A DNA stretch of 40,410 bases from Pseudomonadota bacterium (GTDB taxonomy: Archaea > Thermoplasmatota > SW-10-69-26 > JACQPN01 > JAJPHT01). The stretch covers positions 1-40,410 of the forward strand of contig JAJPHT010000050.1 in the NCBI GenBank assembly GCA_021325135.1, given 5' to 3'. Position 1 is the stretch's first letter. Each line of letters opens with the position of its first letter. A model generated the notes under the pieces. It saw only the letters and a list, made by a program, of their open reading frames with translations, had not been told where the DNA came from and did no database searches. Shown piece by piece: positions 29,208-38,386 of the stretch. The position numbers and the translations under genes were made by a program.

Positions 29208-31703
29208 ATGAGAGGCTTCACGGTCGTCCTACTCTGCGTCATCCTCCTCACCTGCGTCCCCGCCGTCCCCTGGACGCCCGCCGGCGTCGCGGACGCAGGA
29301 ACCGGGACCCCCACCTTCGCCGTGTACCCGGCGCCCTCCACCCTCCCCGAGGTGGACGCGGCGGGCGAGCCCAGCGTGGGCATCAACTGGAAGACCAACC
29401 CCGCGGGCGGCGGGACGGTCCTGTTCCAGGCGGACTCCACCACCTACAAGGTCCTCTTCAACGACGCCACGGTCCCGGCCACCGCGACGTGGTCCGACGT
29501 GTCCGCGGGCATCATCGTCAACATCGACCCCATCCTCTTCACCGACAGCACGCAGGGCCGCACCTGGGCCGGCGGGCTCGCCAGCGTGTGCTCGGACATG
29601 CTCTACACCGACAACGACGGCGCGTCCTGGACGCAGATGGGCAACGACTGCGCGGGCCAGGACCACGAGAGCATCGGCGCCGGCGCCTGGCACGGCAGCG
29701 CGCCCCTCCTCTCCACCTACGGCCGCGGCGTCTACTACTGCGCGCAGAACGGCGCCATCTACTGCACCACGAGCAGCGACGGGGGCGTCACCTGGAGCGC
29801 GCAGACCGCGGTCTCCGGCGACTGCGGCACGTTCAACGGCCACATCAAGGTCAGCGCCGACGGCACGGCCTACGTGCCCAGCAGCTTCTGCGGCACGATG
29901 CAGGGCGGCGGCGTCACGACCAACAACGGCGGCTCGTGGTCGAGCTATCACATCGCGGGCTCCAACGACGGCAACGGCCGCGGCTTCGACCCCAGCGTGG
30001 CCACGACGCCCGACAACACCGTGTACGAGGCGTGGTCCGATGGCAACAGCTACCACCCCTACGTCGCGCGCAGCACCACGCACGCCGCGTCGTGGGACCG
30101 CGTGACCGACCTGGCCAACACCGTGAGCCCGCCCATCGTGGCCTCCACCTTCCAGGCCGCCGTCGCGGGCGACAACGGGCGCGTCGCGGTCGCCTACCTG
30201 GGCACGCAGGTGGGCACGGCGGGCCTCACGCCCTACGACAACGGCTACCACGGCGTGTGGAACCTCTTCGTCTCCTACTCCTACGACGGCGGCCTCACGT
30301 GGAGCACCGTGAAGGTCACGCAGGACAGCGACCCCGTGCAGCGCGGCTGCATCTGGGACCTGGGCGGCAGCGACGCGTGCCGCAACCTGCTGGACTTCAT
30401 GGACGCCAGCGTGACCAAGGACGGCCGCGTCCTCGTCGCCTTCGCGGACGGCTGCCTCAACTGCACGACCGAGTCGCAGAGCACGCACGCCTACGCCACC
30501 ATCGCGCGCCAGAGCACCGGCAAGGGGCTCTTCTCCGCCTACGACTCCTCGGGCCCCAACCCGCCCGCCGCGCCCGTCCTCAACGCCACCGCGGGCAACG
30601 CGCAGGTCTCCCTCTCGTGGACGACGCCCGCCAACGGCGGCAGCGCCATCACGGGCTACAACCTCTACCGCGGCGGCGCCAGCGGCGGCGAGACGCTCTA
30701 CCAGAGCCTCGGCGTCGTGAACGCCTACAACGACACGGGCGTGACCAACGGTCAGACCTACTACTACAAGGTCGCGGCCGTGAACGCCGCGGGCGTCGGC
30801 GCCCTTTCCAACGAGCGCAGCGCCGCGCCGCAGAGCCCCAACGCGCCGCCCACCGCGTGCTTCACGCACGCGGAGACGGGCAGCAGCACAAGCGTCAACG
30901 GGACGTGCAGCAGCGACTCCGACGGGAGCGTCGCCTCCTGGGACTGGAGCTGGGGCGACGCCTCGGCGCACGGCAGCGGCGCCACGGCGAGCCACGCCTA
31001 TGCAGCCGGCGGCACGTACAACGTCACGCTCACCGTGACCGACAACCGCGGGGCCACCGGCTCCACGACGCAGCAGGTCACCGTGACGGGCCCGCCCAAC
31101 CAGGCGCCCAGCGCGTGCTTCTCGTCCAGCGCCGCGAGCCTCGTGGCGTCGTTCAACGGCACCTGCTCCAGCGACCCGGACGGCAGCGTCGTCTCCTGGT
31201 CGTGGGCGTTCGGCGACGGCGGCACCGGCAGCGGGGCCACGCCCAGCCACACCTACGCGGCGGGCGGCACGTACAACGTGACGCTCACGGTCACGGACAA
31301 CAACGGCGCCACGGGCAGCGTGACCCACGCCGTCAACGTCACCAGCGACCCGGACCCCTCGACGCCCACGCTCAGCAACGGCGTGGCGAAGAGCGGCACC
31401 TCCGGGGCGTCGGGCACCTGGCAGTACTACAAGATCCAGGTCCCCGCCGGCAAGACGCAGCTCAAGGTGGACCTCGCGTCCACGCAGAGCTGCGGCCTGC
31501 TCAGCTGCAACCCGGACCTGGACCTCTACGTGCGCCAGGGCGCGAAGCCCACGACGTCCGCCTACGACTGCTCGCCCCAGAGCGGCACCAGCACCGAGTC
31601 GTGCACGATCTCGGGCCCCGCCGCCAACTGGTGGTACGTGGGCGTGTACGTCTACTCGGGGAGCGCCTCGCTGAGCTACACCGTGAAGGCGACGTACACT
31701 TAA
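29208..31703 (+). CDS. Secreted beta-propeller with FN3, two PKD and a PPC domain
   Basis: The 831-residue protein has a signal peptide, then a sialidase-type propeller (about 40-445) with Asp-box-like SSDGGVTW, YSYDGGLTW and NDGASWTQ, opened by GEPSVGI and closed by a cysteine-flanked RNLLDFM. After that come an FN3 domain (about 450-540; TPANGGSAITGYNLYRGG), two PKD domains (about 545-710, each with GTCSSDxDGSV and GGTYNVTLTVTD), and a C-terminal PPC-like beta domain (about 720-831; DLDLYVRQG). PKD and PPC parts usually bind surfaces or polymers. A neighbouring gene encodes a propeller-only relative. Confidence 0.88.
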   Translation: MRGFTVVLLCVILLTCVPAVPWTPAGVADAGTGTPTFAVYPAPSTLPEVDAAGEPSVGINWKTNPAGGGTVLFQADSTTYKVLFNDATVPATATWSDVSAGIIVNIDPILFTDSTQGRTWAGGLASVCSDMLYTDNDGASWTQMGNDCAGQDHESIGAGAWHGSAPLLSTYGRGVYYCAQNGAIYCTTSSDGGVTWSAQTAVSGDCGTFNGHIKVSADGTAYVPSSFCGTMQGGGVTTNNGGSWSSYHIAGSNDGNGRGFDPSVATTPDNTVYEAWSDGNSYHPYVARSTTHAASWDRVTDLANTVSPPIVASTFQAAVAGDNGRVAVAYLGTQVGTAGLTPYDNGYHGVWNLFVSYSYDGGLTWSTVKVTQDSDPVQRGCIWDLGGSDACRNLLDFMDASVTKDGRVLVAFADGCLNCTTESQSTHAYATIARQSTGKGLFSAYDSSGPNPPAAPVLNATAGNAQVSLSWTTPANGGSAITGYNLYRGGASGGETLYQSLGVVNAYNDTGVTNGQTYYYKVAAVNAAGVGALSNERSAAPQSPNAPPTACFTHAETGSSTSVNGTCSSDSDGSVASWDWSWGDASAHGSGATASHAYAAGGTYNVTLTVTDNRGATGSTTQQVTVTGPPNQAPSACFSSSAASLVASFNGTCSSDPDGSVVSWSWAFGDGGTGSGATPSHTYAAGGTYNVTLTVTDNNGATGSVTHAVNVTSDPDPSTPTLSNGVAKSGTSGASGTWQYYKIQVPAGKTQLKVDLASTQSCGLLSCNPDLDLYVRQGAKPTTSAYDCSPQSGTSTESCTISGPAANWWYVGVYVYSGSASLSYTVKATYT

Positions 31704-31738
31704 GCTCGCCCGCCCCCCTGCGGGCCTCGGGAGTCGCC

Positions 31739-33013
31739 GTGCGCGTCCGAGGCCCGCCCCTTCTTCTCTGCGTCCTTCTCGCCCTGCCCACCGTGGGCCT
31801 CGCCGCCACCGCGTCCACGCCGGCGTTCACCACGCACCCCGCGCCCCCGGGCTGGGCGGAGAGCGCCGGCGAGCCCTCCCTCGGCGTGGACCCCGCCACC
31901 GACGCGGCCCTCTTCCAGGCGTACACGCGCACCTACAGGGTGACGTTCGACGCCTCGGGCGCGGCGACCTGGAGCGACGTGACGCCGCCCCACGCGCTGG
32001 GCACGAACCTGGACCCCATGCTCTTCACGGACCCCGGGACGGGGCAGACCTTCGCGGGCGGGCTGGAAGGGGAGTGCAGCGTCTTCTGGAGCACGACGGA
32101 CGAGGGCGCCTCGTGGACGCCCGTGGGCAACGCCTGCGCGCCGCCCGCCGTGGACCACGAGACGATCTTCGCGGGCCCCGCGCACGCGCCGCTCACGGGC
32201 CGCATGGTCTACTACTGCGCGCACGCCGAGGTCGAGACGTGCTCCGCGAGCCCCGACGGCGGGCTCACCTTCGGCCCCTCGGTCCCCATCGGCGCGGGCA
32301 CGCACCCCTGCCTGGGCACCTTCGGCCACGGGCGCGTCGGCCCCGAAGGCACCGCCTACGTGCCCGCGGCCCACTGCCAGATCGGCGCGGGCGTCATGGT
32401 CTCCGCCACCGACGGCCTCTCGTGGACGACGACGATCCTGCCCGCCTCGCTGCCGCCGCCCGCGGGCTTCGATCCCGCCGTCGCGACGACGCGGGGCGGC
32501 TGGGTCTACGCCGCGTTCCAGGACGCCAAGGGGCGCGAGATGGTCACGCTCTCCAAGGACCAGGGCGCCCACTGGACCTTCCCCAGGGACGCCGCGGCGG
32601 GGCTGGGCCTCGCGACCACGACGTTCAACGCCCTCGTGGCAGGCGACGACGAGCGCGCCGCGGTCGCGTTCCTGGGCACGACGACGCCGGGCGACGCCTT
32701 CGCCGCGGGCTTCCCGGGCGCGTGGAGCCTCTACGTCTCGTTCACCTACGACGGCGGCCAGACGTGGACCGCCGTCCAGGCCAGCGACGGCCCCGTGCAG
32801 CGCGGCTGGATCTGCGCCGACGGCCTGACCTGCTCGGGCGGGCGCAACCTCCTGGACTTCATCGACGCCGCCATGGACGGCCACGGGCGCGTCCTGGTCG
32901 CCTACGCGGACGGCTGCGAAGGGTGCGCCGACCCCTCGGGCTCGCACCACGCGAAGGGGACCATCGCGCGCCAGAGCGGCGGGCTGGGGCTTCTGGCGGC
33001 GTTCGATGGCTGA
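31739..33013 (+). CDS. Secreted propeller-only relative of the upstream protein
   Basis: The 424-residue protein starts with GTG 31739 and a signal peptide (GPPLLLCVLLALPTVGLAA). It matches the propeller of the gene just upstream: GEPSLGVDP, LDPMLFTDPGTGQTFAGGLE, STTDEGASWTPVGN, TYDGGQTWTAVQ, GRNLLDFIDAA and YADGCEGC, so the two arose by tandem duplication with loss of the FN3-PKD-PPC tail in this copy. A third relative lies at 13697-15634. It overlaps the following MocA-like gene by eight bases. Activity is not proven; ligand unknown. Confidence 0.84.
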   Translation: MRVRGPPLLLCVLLALPTVGLAATASTPAFTTHPAPPGWAESAGEPSLGVDPATDAALFQAYTRTYRVTFDASGAATWSDVTPPHALGTNLDPMLFTDPGTGQTFAGGLEGECSVFWSTTDEGASWTPVGNACAPPAVDHETIFAGPAHAPLTGRMVYYCAHAEVETCSASPDGGLTFGPSVPIGAGTHPCLGTFGHGRVGPEGTAYVPAAHCQIGAGVMVSATDGLSWTTTILPASLPPPAGFDPAVATTRGGWVYAAFQDAKGREMVTLSKDQGAHWTFPRDAAAGLGLATTTFNALVAGDDERAAVAFLGTTTPGDAFAAGFPGAWSLYVSFTYDGGQTWTAVQASDGPVQRGWICADGLTCSGGRNLLDFIDAAMDGHGRVLVAYADGCEGCADPSGSHHAKGTIARQSGGLGLLAAFDG

Positions 33014-33560
33014 GCTGGTCGTCCTCGCGGCGGGCGCCTCCACGCGCATGGGGCACCCCAAGGCGCTCACGCGCGTCGCGGGCGAGCCGGCGCTTGCGCG
33101 CATCGCGCGCGCGTGGCGCGACGTCGACGCCAGCGAGCCCGTGGTCGTCCTGGGCGCGCACTTCGACGCCGTGAAGGCCGCGCTGCCGGACCAGCGCGCC
33201 CGCTGGGTCCGCAACCCGCGCCCGGACGCGGGGCGCACGGGGAGCCTCCAGGCGGGGCTCGCCGCGACGAGGGGTGATTCCGTCGTCGTCTGGCCCGTGG
33301 ACCACCCCCTCGCGGGCGCCGCGACGCTGCGCCTCCTCCTGGCGACGCCCGGCGCGTGGGTCGTCCCCGAGCACGCGGGCCGCGGCGGGCACCCCATCCT
33401 CCTGCGCGGGCCCGCCCTGGCGGCGGTCCTCTCCGCGCCCGCCGCGACGCCGCTGCGCGACGTGCCGGGTCACGTGGGCATCGAGGTGGTCCGCGTGGCG
33501 ACCGACGACGCGGGCGTCCTGGCGAACCTGGACCGTCCCGAGGACGTCCTGGGGCTGTGA
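33006..33560 (+). CDS. MocA/MobA-like molybdenum cofactor nucleotidyltransferase
   Basis: The 184-residue protein begins ELVVLAAGASTRMGHPKAL, the nucleotidyltransferase signature, with GRTGSLQAGL, WPVDHPL for metal binding, and GHPILLRGPAL. This matches MocA, which adds CMP to molybdopterin-Mo for hydroxylase-type enzymes, or a related NTP transferase. Its location at the head of a molybdenum hydroxylase operon supports this. The ATG at 33006 overlaps the upstream propeller gene. Confidence 0.86.
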   Translation: MAELVVLAAGASTRMGHPKALTRVAGEPALARIARAWRDVDASEPVVVLGAHFDAVKAALPDQRARWVRNPRPDAGRTGSLQAGLAATRGDSVVVWPVDHPLAGAATLRLLLATPGAWVVPEHAGRGGHPILLRGPALAAVLSAPAATPLRDVPGHVGIEVVRVATDDAGVLANLDRPEDVLGL

Positions 33561-33566
33561 GCGGAA

Positions 33567-33576
33567 GGGTATTTGG
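33567..33576 (+). promoter_or_regulatory. TATA-like box of xdhC
   Basis: AGGGTATTTGGG, centred near 33571, stands 31 bases before the ATG at 33602, so the Mo enzyme genes probably have a promoter of their own inside the run. Confidence 0.5.
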
Positions 33577-33601
33577 GCCCTGCTGGTGGTGCCCGCCCCC
33601 C

Positions 33602-34420
33602 ATGGAGCCGGCACTTCTGCGCGAGGCCGCGGCCCTGGCCGAGGAGGGCGTCGCGTGCGCCCTCGCCGTGGTTGCGCAGGCCACGGGCTCCGTGCCCGGC
33701 AAGCCCGGCGCCACGATGCTCGTCGCCATCGACGGCACGAGCAAGGGCACCGTGGGCGGAGCCGGGCTGGAGGAGCGCGTGAAGCGCCTCTGCATCGAGG
33801 CCATCCGCAGCGGCGAAGGGGGCGTCCACGCGTTCGACCTCGCGGGCTGGAAGGAGGGCGCGCTGGACAGCGTGTGCGGCGGGAGCGTCACCGTCGCCAT
33901 CCACGTCGTGCGCCCCGTCCCGCACCTGCTGCTCATCGGAGGCGGCCACTGCTCCGAGGCCCTCGCACGCGTCTGCGACGTCCTGCGCTGGAGCTACACC
34001 GTCGTCGACTCGCGCCCCGGCTACGCCGACGAGGCGCGCTTCTCCCGCGCCCGCGCGCTGGCCACGCAGGCGCCCGCCGCCTTCGCGCGCGAGGCGGACC
34101 TCTCGCGCTTCAGCCATGCGTATGTCATGGGCCACTCGCACCACGAGGACGGCGACGCGGTCATCGCGCTGCTGGAGAGGGGCTTCGCGGGCCACCTGGG
34201 CGTCATTGGCTCGCGCAGCAAGCTCCACGCCTTCCGCGAGCGCGCCCGCGAGGCGGGGCTCCCCGGCTCCGCGTTCGACGCCGTGCATTCCCCCATCGGG
34301 CTGGACGTGGGCGCGCAGACGCCCCCCGAGATCGCCGTCGCCGTCGCGGCGGAGATCGTCCAGCAGATCCACCGCCAGAAGGCCCTTCCCCCATCCCGAT
34401 CCACCCGCGTGATATCATGA
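33602..34420 (+). CDS. XdhC-family molybdenum enzyme maturation factor
   Basis: The 272-residue protein has the XdhC N-terminal domain (ALAVVAQATGSVPGKPGATM, then GTVGGAGLE) and a C-terminal Rossmann domain (HLLLIGGGHCSEAL, TVVDSRPGYA, GVIGSRSKL). XdhC proteins bind the Mo cofactor and insert its sulfurated form into xanthine-dehydrogenase-type enzymes. The next gene begins inside its stop codon (ATGA). No CoxF-like extras are seen. Confidence 0.9.
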   Translation: MEPALLREAAALAEEGVACALAVVAQATGSVPGKPGATMLVAIDGTSKGTVGGAGLEERVKRLCIEAIRSGEGGVHAFDLAGWKEGALDSVCGGSVTVAIHVVRPVPHLLLIGGGHCSEALARVCDVLRWSYTVVDSRPGYADEARFSRARALATQAPAAFAREADLSRFSHAYVMGHSHHEDGDAVIALLERGFAGHLGVIGSRSKLHAFRERAREAGLPGSAFDAVHSPIGLDVGAQTPPEIAVAVAAEIVQQIHRQKALPPSRSTRVIS

Positions 34421-34926
34421 CGAAGCGACTGATGACCTTCCGCATCAACGGCGCCGAGCGCACGCTCGCGCTGGAGCCCCAGGCGATCCTCCTCGACGCG
34501 CTGCGCGAGGACGCGAACCTTACGGGCACGAAGCGCGGCTGCGACATGGGCACCTGCGGCTGCTGCGCCGTCATCGTGGACGGCGTCGCGCGCCTCGCGT
34601 GCCTCACGCTGGCCAGCACCGTGCAGGGCCGCGAAATCACTACCATCGAAGGCGTGGGCGCCGGCGAGATGGACCCCCTCCAGCGCGCGTTCCACGAGGA
34701 GGGCGGGAGCCAGTGCGGCTTCTGCACGCCGGGCTTCATCATGACGTCCAAGGCGCTCCTGGACCACACGCCCGACCCCAGCGAGCACGAGATCCGCGAG
34801 GCCATCAGCGGGAACATGTGCCGCTGCACGGGCTACGTGAAGATCATCGAGGCCATCCAGCGCGCGGCGGACGAGCGGCGCGGCGCGAAGAACCCCCTGA
34901 TCCACGTCGAGGGGGTCGCTCCTTGA
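34417..34926 (+). CDS. Molybdenum hydroxylase 2Fe-2S subunit
   Basis: The 169-residue protein carries two [2Fe-2S] clusters. The plant-ferredoxin-type site has Cys42, 47, 50 and 62 (GCDMGTCGCC...LAC), and the second, helical site has Cys100, 103, 135 and 137 (QCGFCTPG...MCRCTGY). It passes electrons between the molybdenum centre and FAD. It overlaps xdhC (ATGA) and the large subunit (TTGA). It corresponds to HcrC/CoxS/XdhC-type small subunits of the family. Confidence 0.95.
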   Translation: MTKRLMTFRINGAERTLALEPQAILLDALREDANLTGTKRGCDMGTCGCCAVIVDGVARLACLTLASTVQGREITTIEGVGAGEMDPLQRAFHEEGGSQCGFCTPGFIMTSKALLDHTPDPSEHEIREAISGNMCRCTGYVKIIEAIQRAADERRGAKNPLIHVEGVAP

Positions 34927-37412
34927 AACTGGACCCCACCCCCCGCGCGAAGGACGTCGTCGCCTACCCCGACGCCGGCACCGAGAACTGGGAGCCCTAC
35001 CGGATGCCCCTGGCGCCGGGGCACCACCCGCACTACCCCCCCAACGGGCTGAAGCTCCTGGGCAAGAGCGTGCCCCTCGTGGACGGCGCCGCCAAGGTCA
35101 CGGGGCAGGCCGTCTACACGGATGATATCAAATTGCCCAACATGGTGGTCGCGAAGCTGGTGCGCAGCGCCAAGGCGCACGCGCGCATCGCGAGCATCGA
35201 CGTCAGCGCCGCGGAGGCGATGCCGGGCGTCGTGGGCGTCCTCACGGGGCTGGAGATGCGTCCCGAGCAGCGCTTCGGCGTGCTGCCCCTCACCAAGGAC
35301 GAGCACCCCCTCGCGCTGGACAAGGTGCGCCACATCGGCGACCCCGTCGCCATCGTGTGCGCGGAGGACGAATGGACCGCCATCGAGGCGGCGAAGGCCA
35401 TCCGCGTCACCTACGAGGACCTTCCGGAATACCTCGACCCCGCCAAGGGGCTCAAGCCGGTCGCGGAGAAGATCCACGCGGAGATCGGAGTCGACGGGAC
35501 CAACGTGCAGAAGTACGTCGACCAGGTGTTCGGCCACCCCGAGGAGTTCCTGGAAGGGGGGCAGAGCGCGCTGGTGCTGCGGCGGCAGTTCCGCTTCAAG
35601 GGCGTCACGCACGCGTTCACCGAGCCGCACTGCGTGATCGCGCACCACCACCCCAACGGGCGGCTCACGGTGTGGAGCGCGACGCAGGTGCCCTACTACG
35701 TCCACCGCGCGCTGGCGGAGGTCACGGGCCTGCCCATGCACAAGATCCAGGTCGTGCGCCCCAAGGTGGGTGGCGGCTTCGGCGGCAAGAGCGACCCCTT
35801 CGGCTTCGAGATGGCGACGGCGCTTCTCGCCATGAAGGTCAAGCGCCCCGTGAAGCTCCTCTTCGACCGCGAGGAGAGCTTCATCAACAACCGCGGCCGC
35901 CACCCGACGGAGACCGAGATGGCGCTGGCGTTCGACGAGGCGGGCAGCATCACGGCGCTGGACATCCAGGCGGTCATCGACGGGGGCGCGTTCGCGAGCT
36001 TCGGCATCATCAGCACGTACTACAACGGCGTGCTGAGCATGGGGCCCTACAAGGTGCCCAACTTCACGTACAAGGGCCGGCGCGTCTACACGAACCACAT
36101 GCCCAGCGGCGCGATGCGCGGCCACGGCGCGGTGAACTCGCGCTGCGCGGTCGAGGTGCTCCTGGACGAGGCCGCCGAGCAGATGGGCATGGACCCCATC
36201 GACCTGCGGCTGCGCAACCTCATGCCGCCCTACTCGTTCACCCTCAACGACTTCCGCATCACCTCCAACGGCCTCAAGGAGTGCCTGGAGCGCGTGCGCG
36301 AGCGCAGCGGCTGGGACCACAAGCTCCGCCAGCTCCCCGTGGGGCGCGGCATCGGCCTGGGGTGCGGCTTCTACATCTCGGGCTCCAACCTGCCCATCCA
36401 CTGGGACATCGAGCCGCGGCGCTACCCCCAGAGCACGGTCCACATCAAGATCGACATGGACGCGGGCGTCACCGTGCACACCGGCGCCGCCGAGATCGGC
36501 CAAGGGAGCGACACCGTCGCCGCCATGGTCGTCGCCGAAGTCCTCGGCATTGATATCAACCGCGTGCGGGTCTACAGCGGCAACAGCGACACGGCGCCCA
36601 TCGACCTGGGCTCGTACAGCAGCCGCGTCACGTTCATGATGGGCAACGCCGCGCGCAAGGCGGCGGAGGACATCCGGCAGCAGCTCATCCAGGCGGCCGC
36701 GCGCAAGACCGGCCAGCAGATCGAGCACTTCGTCCTGGAGAACGAGCGCGTCGTCTCCCTTTCGAACCCCGAGTTCCAGATGAGCTTCGACGAGGCCGTG
36801 AAGGAGGCCATCGCGGGCTCGGGCGCGCTCGTGGCGAAGGGCACGTTCATCAGCACGCCCATGGGCGGGAAGTTCAAGGGCGCGACCGCGGGCCTCGCCC
36901 CCGCGTACAGCATGAACGCCTACGTGGCCGAGGTGGACGTCGACATCGACACCGGCGTCTGGCGCTGCAGGAAGGTGTGGGCCGCGCACGACTGCGGCAA
37001 GGTGCTCAACAGGCTGAGCGTGGAGGGGCAGATCGAGGGGTCCATCCACATGGGGCTGGGCCAGGTCATGACCGAGAGCCTGGAGTACCGCCTCGCGCAG
37101 CTTCGCACGTCGAACCTCCTGGACTACAAGATCCCCACGCCCCTGGAGATGCCCGAGGTGGAGTGCATCCTGGTGGAGAGCAACGACGCGGAGGGCCCCT
37201 TCGGCGCCAAGGAGGCGGGCGAAGGGCCGCTCCTGCCCATCCTGCCCGCGGTGGTGAACGCGCTCTACGACGCCGTGGGCGTGCGCCTCTACGACCTGCC
37301 CGTGACGCCGGACCGCCTCTGGGCGGCCATGCAGCGCAACGGCGGCGCGAAGAAGCCCGCCGGGTTCCGGCCGCAACCGATGGTCCGGCTGCGCGGGGGT
37401 GGCGAGGAATGA
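34923..37412 (+). CDS. Molybdenum hydroxylase catalytic subunit, HcrA/XDH type
   Basis: The 829-residue subunit binds molybdopterin-cytosine dinucleotide. It contains GKSVPLVDGAAKVTGQAVYT at the N-terminus, VGGGFGGKSD, GAMRGHG, EIGQGSDT, and the catalytic glutamate segment FGAKEAGEGP. The GAMRGHG segment is that of xanthine dehydrogenase or 4-hydroxybenzoyl-CoA reductase enzymes, not the VAYxCSFR active-site loop of CO dehydrogenase. The TTG start at 34923 overlaps the previous stop as TTGA. The substrate is inferred only from the flavin subunit type. Confidence 0.92.
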   Translation: MKLDPTPRAKDVVAYPDAGTENWEPYRMPLAPGHHPHYPPNGLKLLGKSVPLVDGAAKVTGQAVYTDDIKLPNMVVAKLVRSAKAHARIASIDVSAAEAMPGVVGVLTGLEMRPEQRFGVLPLTKDEHPLALDKVRHIGDPVAIVCAEDEWTAIEAAKAIRVTYEDLPEYLDPAKGLKPVAEKIHAEIGVDGTNVQKYVDQVFGHPEEFLEGGQSALVLRRQFRFKGVTHAFTEPHCVIAHHHPNGRLTVWSATQVPYYVHRALAEVTGLPMHKIQVVRPKVGGGFGGKSDPFGFEMATALLAMKVKRPVKLLFDREESFINNRGRHPTETEMALAFDEAGSITALDIQAVIDGGAFASFGIISTYYNGVLSMGPYKVPNFTYKGRRVYTNHMPSGAMRGHGAVNSRCAVEVLLDEAAEQMGMDPIDLRLRNLMPPYSFTLNDFRITSNGLKECLERVRERSGWDHKLRQLPVGRGIGLGCGFYISGSNLPIHWDIEPRRYPQSTVHIKIDMDAGVTVHTGAAEIGQGSDTVAAMVVAEVLGIDINRVRVYSGNSDTAPIDLGSYSSRVTFMMGNAARKAAEDIRQQLIQAAARKTGQQIEHFVLENERVVSLSNPEFQMSFDEAVKEAIAGSGALVAKGTFISTPMGGKFKGATAGLAPAYSMNAYVAEVDVDIDTGVWRCRKVWAAHDCGKVLNRLSVEGQIEGSIHMGLGQVMTESLEYRLAQLRTSNLLDYKIPTPLEMPEVECILVESNDAEGPFGAKEAGEGPLLPILPAVVNALYDAVGVRLYDLPVTPDRLWAAMQRNGGAKKPAGFRPQPMVRLRGGGEE

Positions 37413-38383
37413 GCATGCTCCTTCCCCCCTTCGAGCTTCACGAGCCCACCACCATCGAGGAGGCCGTGCGCCTCAAGGAGAAGCTCCCCGAGGCGGACTT
37501 CGTGGCCGGCGGCACCGACCTGCTGCCCAACTACAAGTGGGGGCTCAACACCCGCAAGCACGTCATCAGCCTGCACCGCGTGGACGAGATGCGCGGCGTC
37601 TCCGCCGAGCGCATCGGCGCGAACGTCACGCTCACGGAGATCGAGAAGAGCGGCCTGCTCGCGCAGAAGCTCCCCGTGCTGCCGGAGACGGCGAGGCAGA
37701 TCGCCACGCCGCTCCTGCGCAACAGCGGCACGCTGGGCGGGAACCTCATGCTGGAGAACCGCTGCTTCTTCTTCAACCAGACGTACCTCTGGCGCAAGAG
37801 CGTCGACTTCTGCCTCAAGGCCGACGGGGCGCAGTGCCACGTCGTGCCGCAGAAGGAGACGTGCTACGCGACCTTCTCCGCCGACATGCCCGCGCCCCTC
37901 ATCGCGCTGGGCGCCAGCATCGAGCTGGCCAGCGCGCGCGGCACGCGGCACGTCAAGCTCGCCGAGTTCTACCAGGGCGACGGCATCCAGCGCAACGTGC
38001 GGCGCCCCGACGAGCTGGTCACGGGCGTCACGATCCCCAAGGAGGCCCAGCGCCTTCGCGCGACGTACCGCAAGCTGCGCCTGCGCGACAGCTTCGACTT
38101 CCCCGAGCTTGGCATCGCGGCCGCGGCGCGCTTCGAGCACGGCAAGCTCGCGGCGCTCCACCTGGTGGCCAACGCGCTGGAGACGACGCCGCGCGTGCTG
38201 GACTCCCTGGGCGAAGGGCTCCTGGGCAAGCCGCTCACCGACGAGGCCATCGCGCAGGTGGCCAAGGCCGCCGAGGACGCGGTGCGCCCCGTGAAGAACA
38301 CGAACCTCCCGCCCAGCTACCGCAAGGCGATGACGCGGGTCTATGTGCAGCGCGCGCTTACGGACCTGCGCGCGCACGCGTGA
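37409..38383 (+). CDS. Molybdenum hydroxylase FAD subunit with extra 4Fe-4S site, HcrB type
   Basis: The 324-residue subunit has the FAD segments FVAGGTDLLPNYKWG and ATPLLRNSGTLGGNLMLENR. It also has an insertion with Cys119, 135, 143 and 152, spaced 16/8/9, around FFFNQTYLWRK. As I recall, this is the loop and spacing that bind the extra [4Fe-4S] cluster of Thauera 4-hydroxybenzoyl-CoA reductase beta subunit. Ordinary xanthine dehydrogenases and CO dehydrogenases lack it. The ATG at 37409 overlaps the large-subunit stop (ATGA). The gene ends three bases from a convergent stress protein. Confidence 0.9.
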   Translation: MSMLLPPFELHEPTTIEEAVRLKEKLPEADFVAGGTDLLPNYKWGLNTRKHVISLHRVDEMRGVSAERIGANVTLTEIEKSGLLAQKLPVLPETARQIATPLLRNSGTLGGNLMLENRCFFFNQTYLWRKSVDFCLKADGAQCHVVPQKETCYATFSADMPAPLIALGASIELASARGTRHVKLAEFYQGDGIQRNVRRPDELVTGVTIPKEAQRLRATYRKLRLRDSFDFPELGIAAAARFEHGKLAALHLVANALETTPRVLDSLGEGLLGKPLTDEAIAQVAKAAEDAVRPVKNTNLPPSYRKAMTRVYVQRALTDLRAHA

Positions 38384-38386
38384 GGC

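Noticed and set aside
34923..37412. Aerobic CO dehydrogenase large subunit
   Set aside because: The active-site VAYxCSFR loop is absent; GAMRGHG is present, and the flavin subunit has the HcrB cysteine loop.
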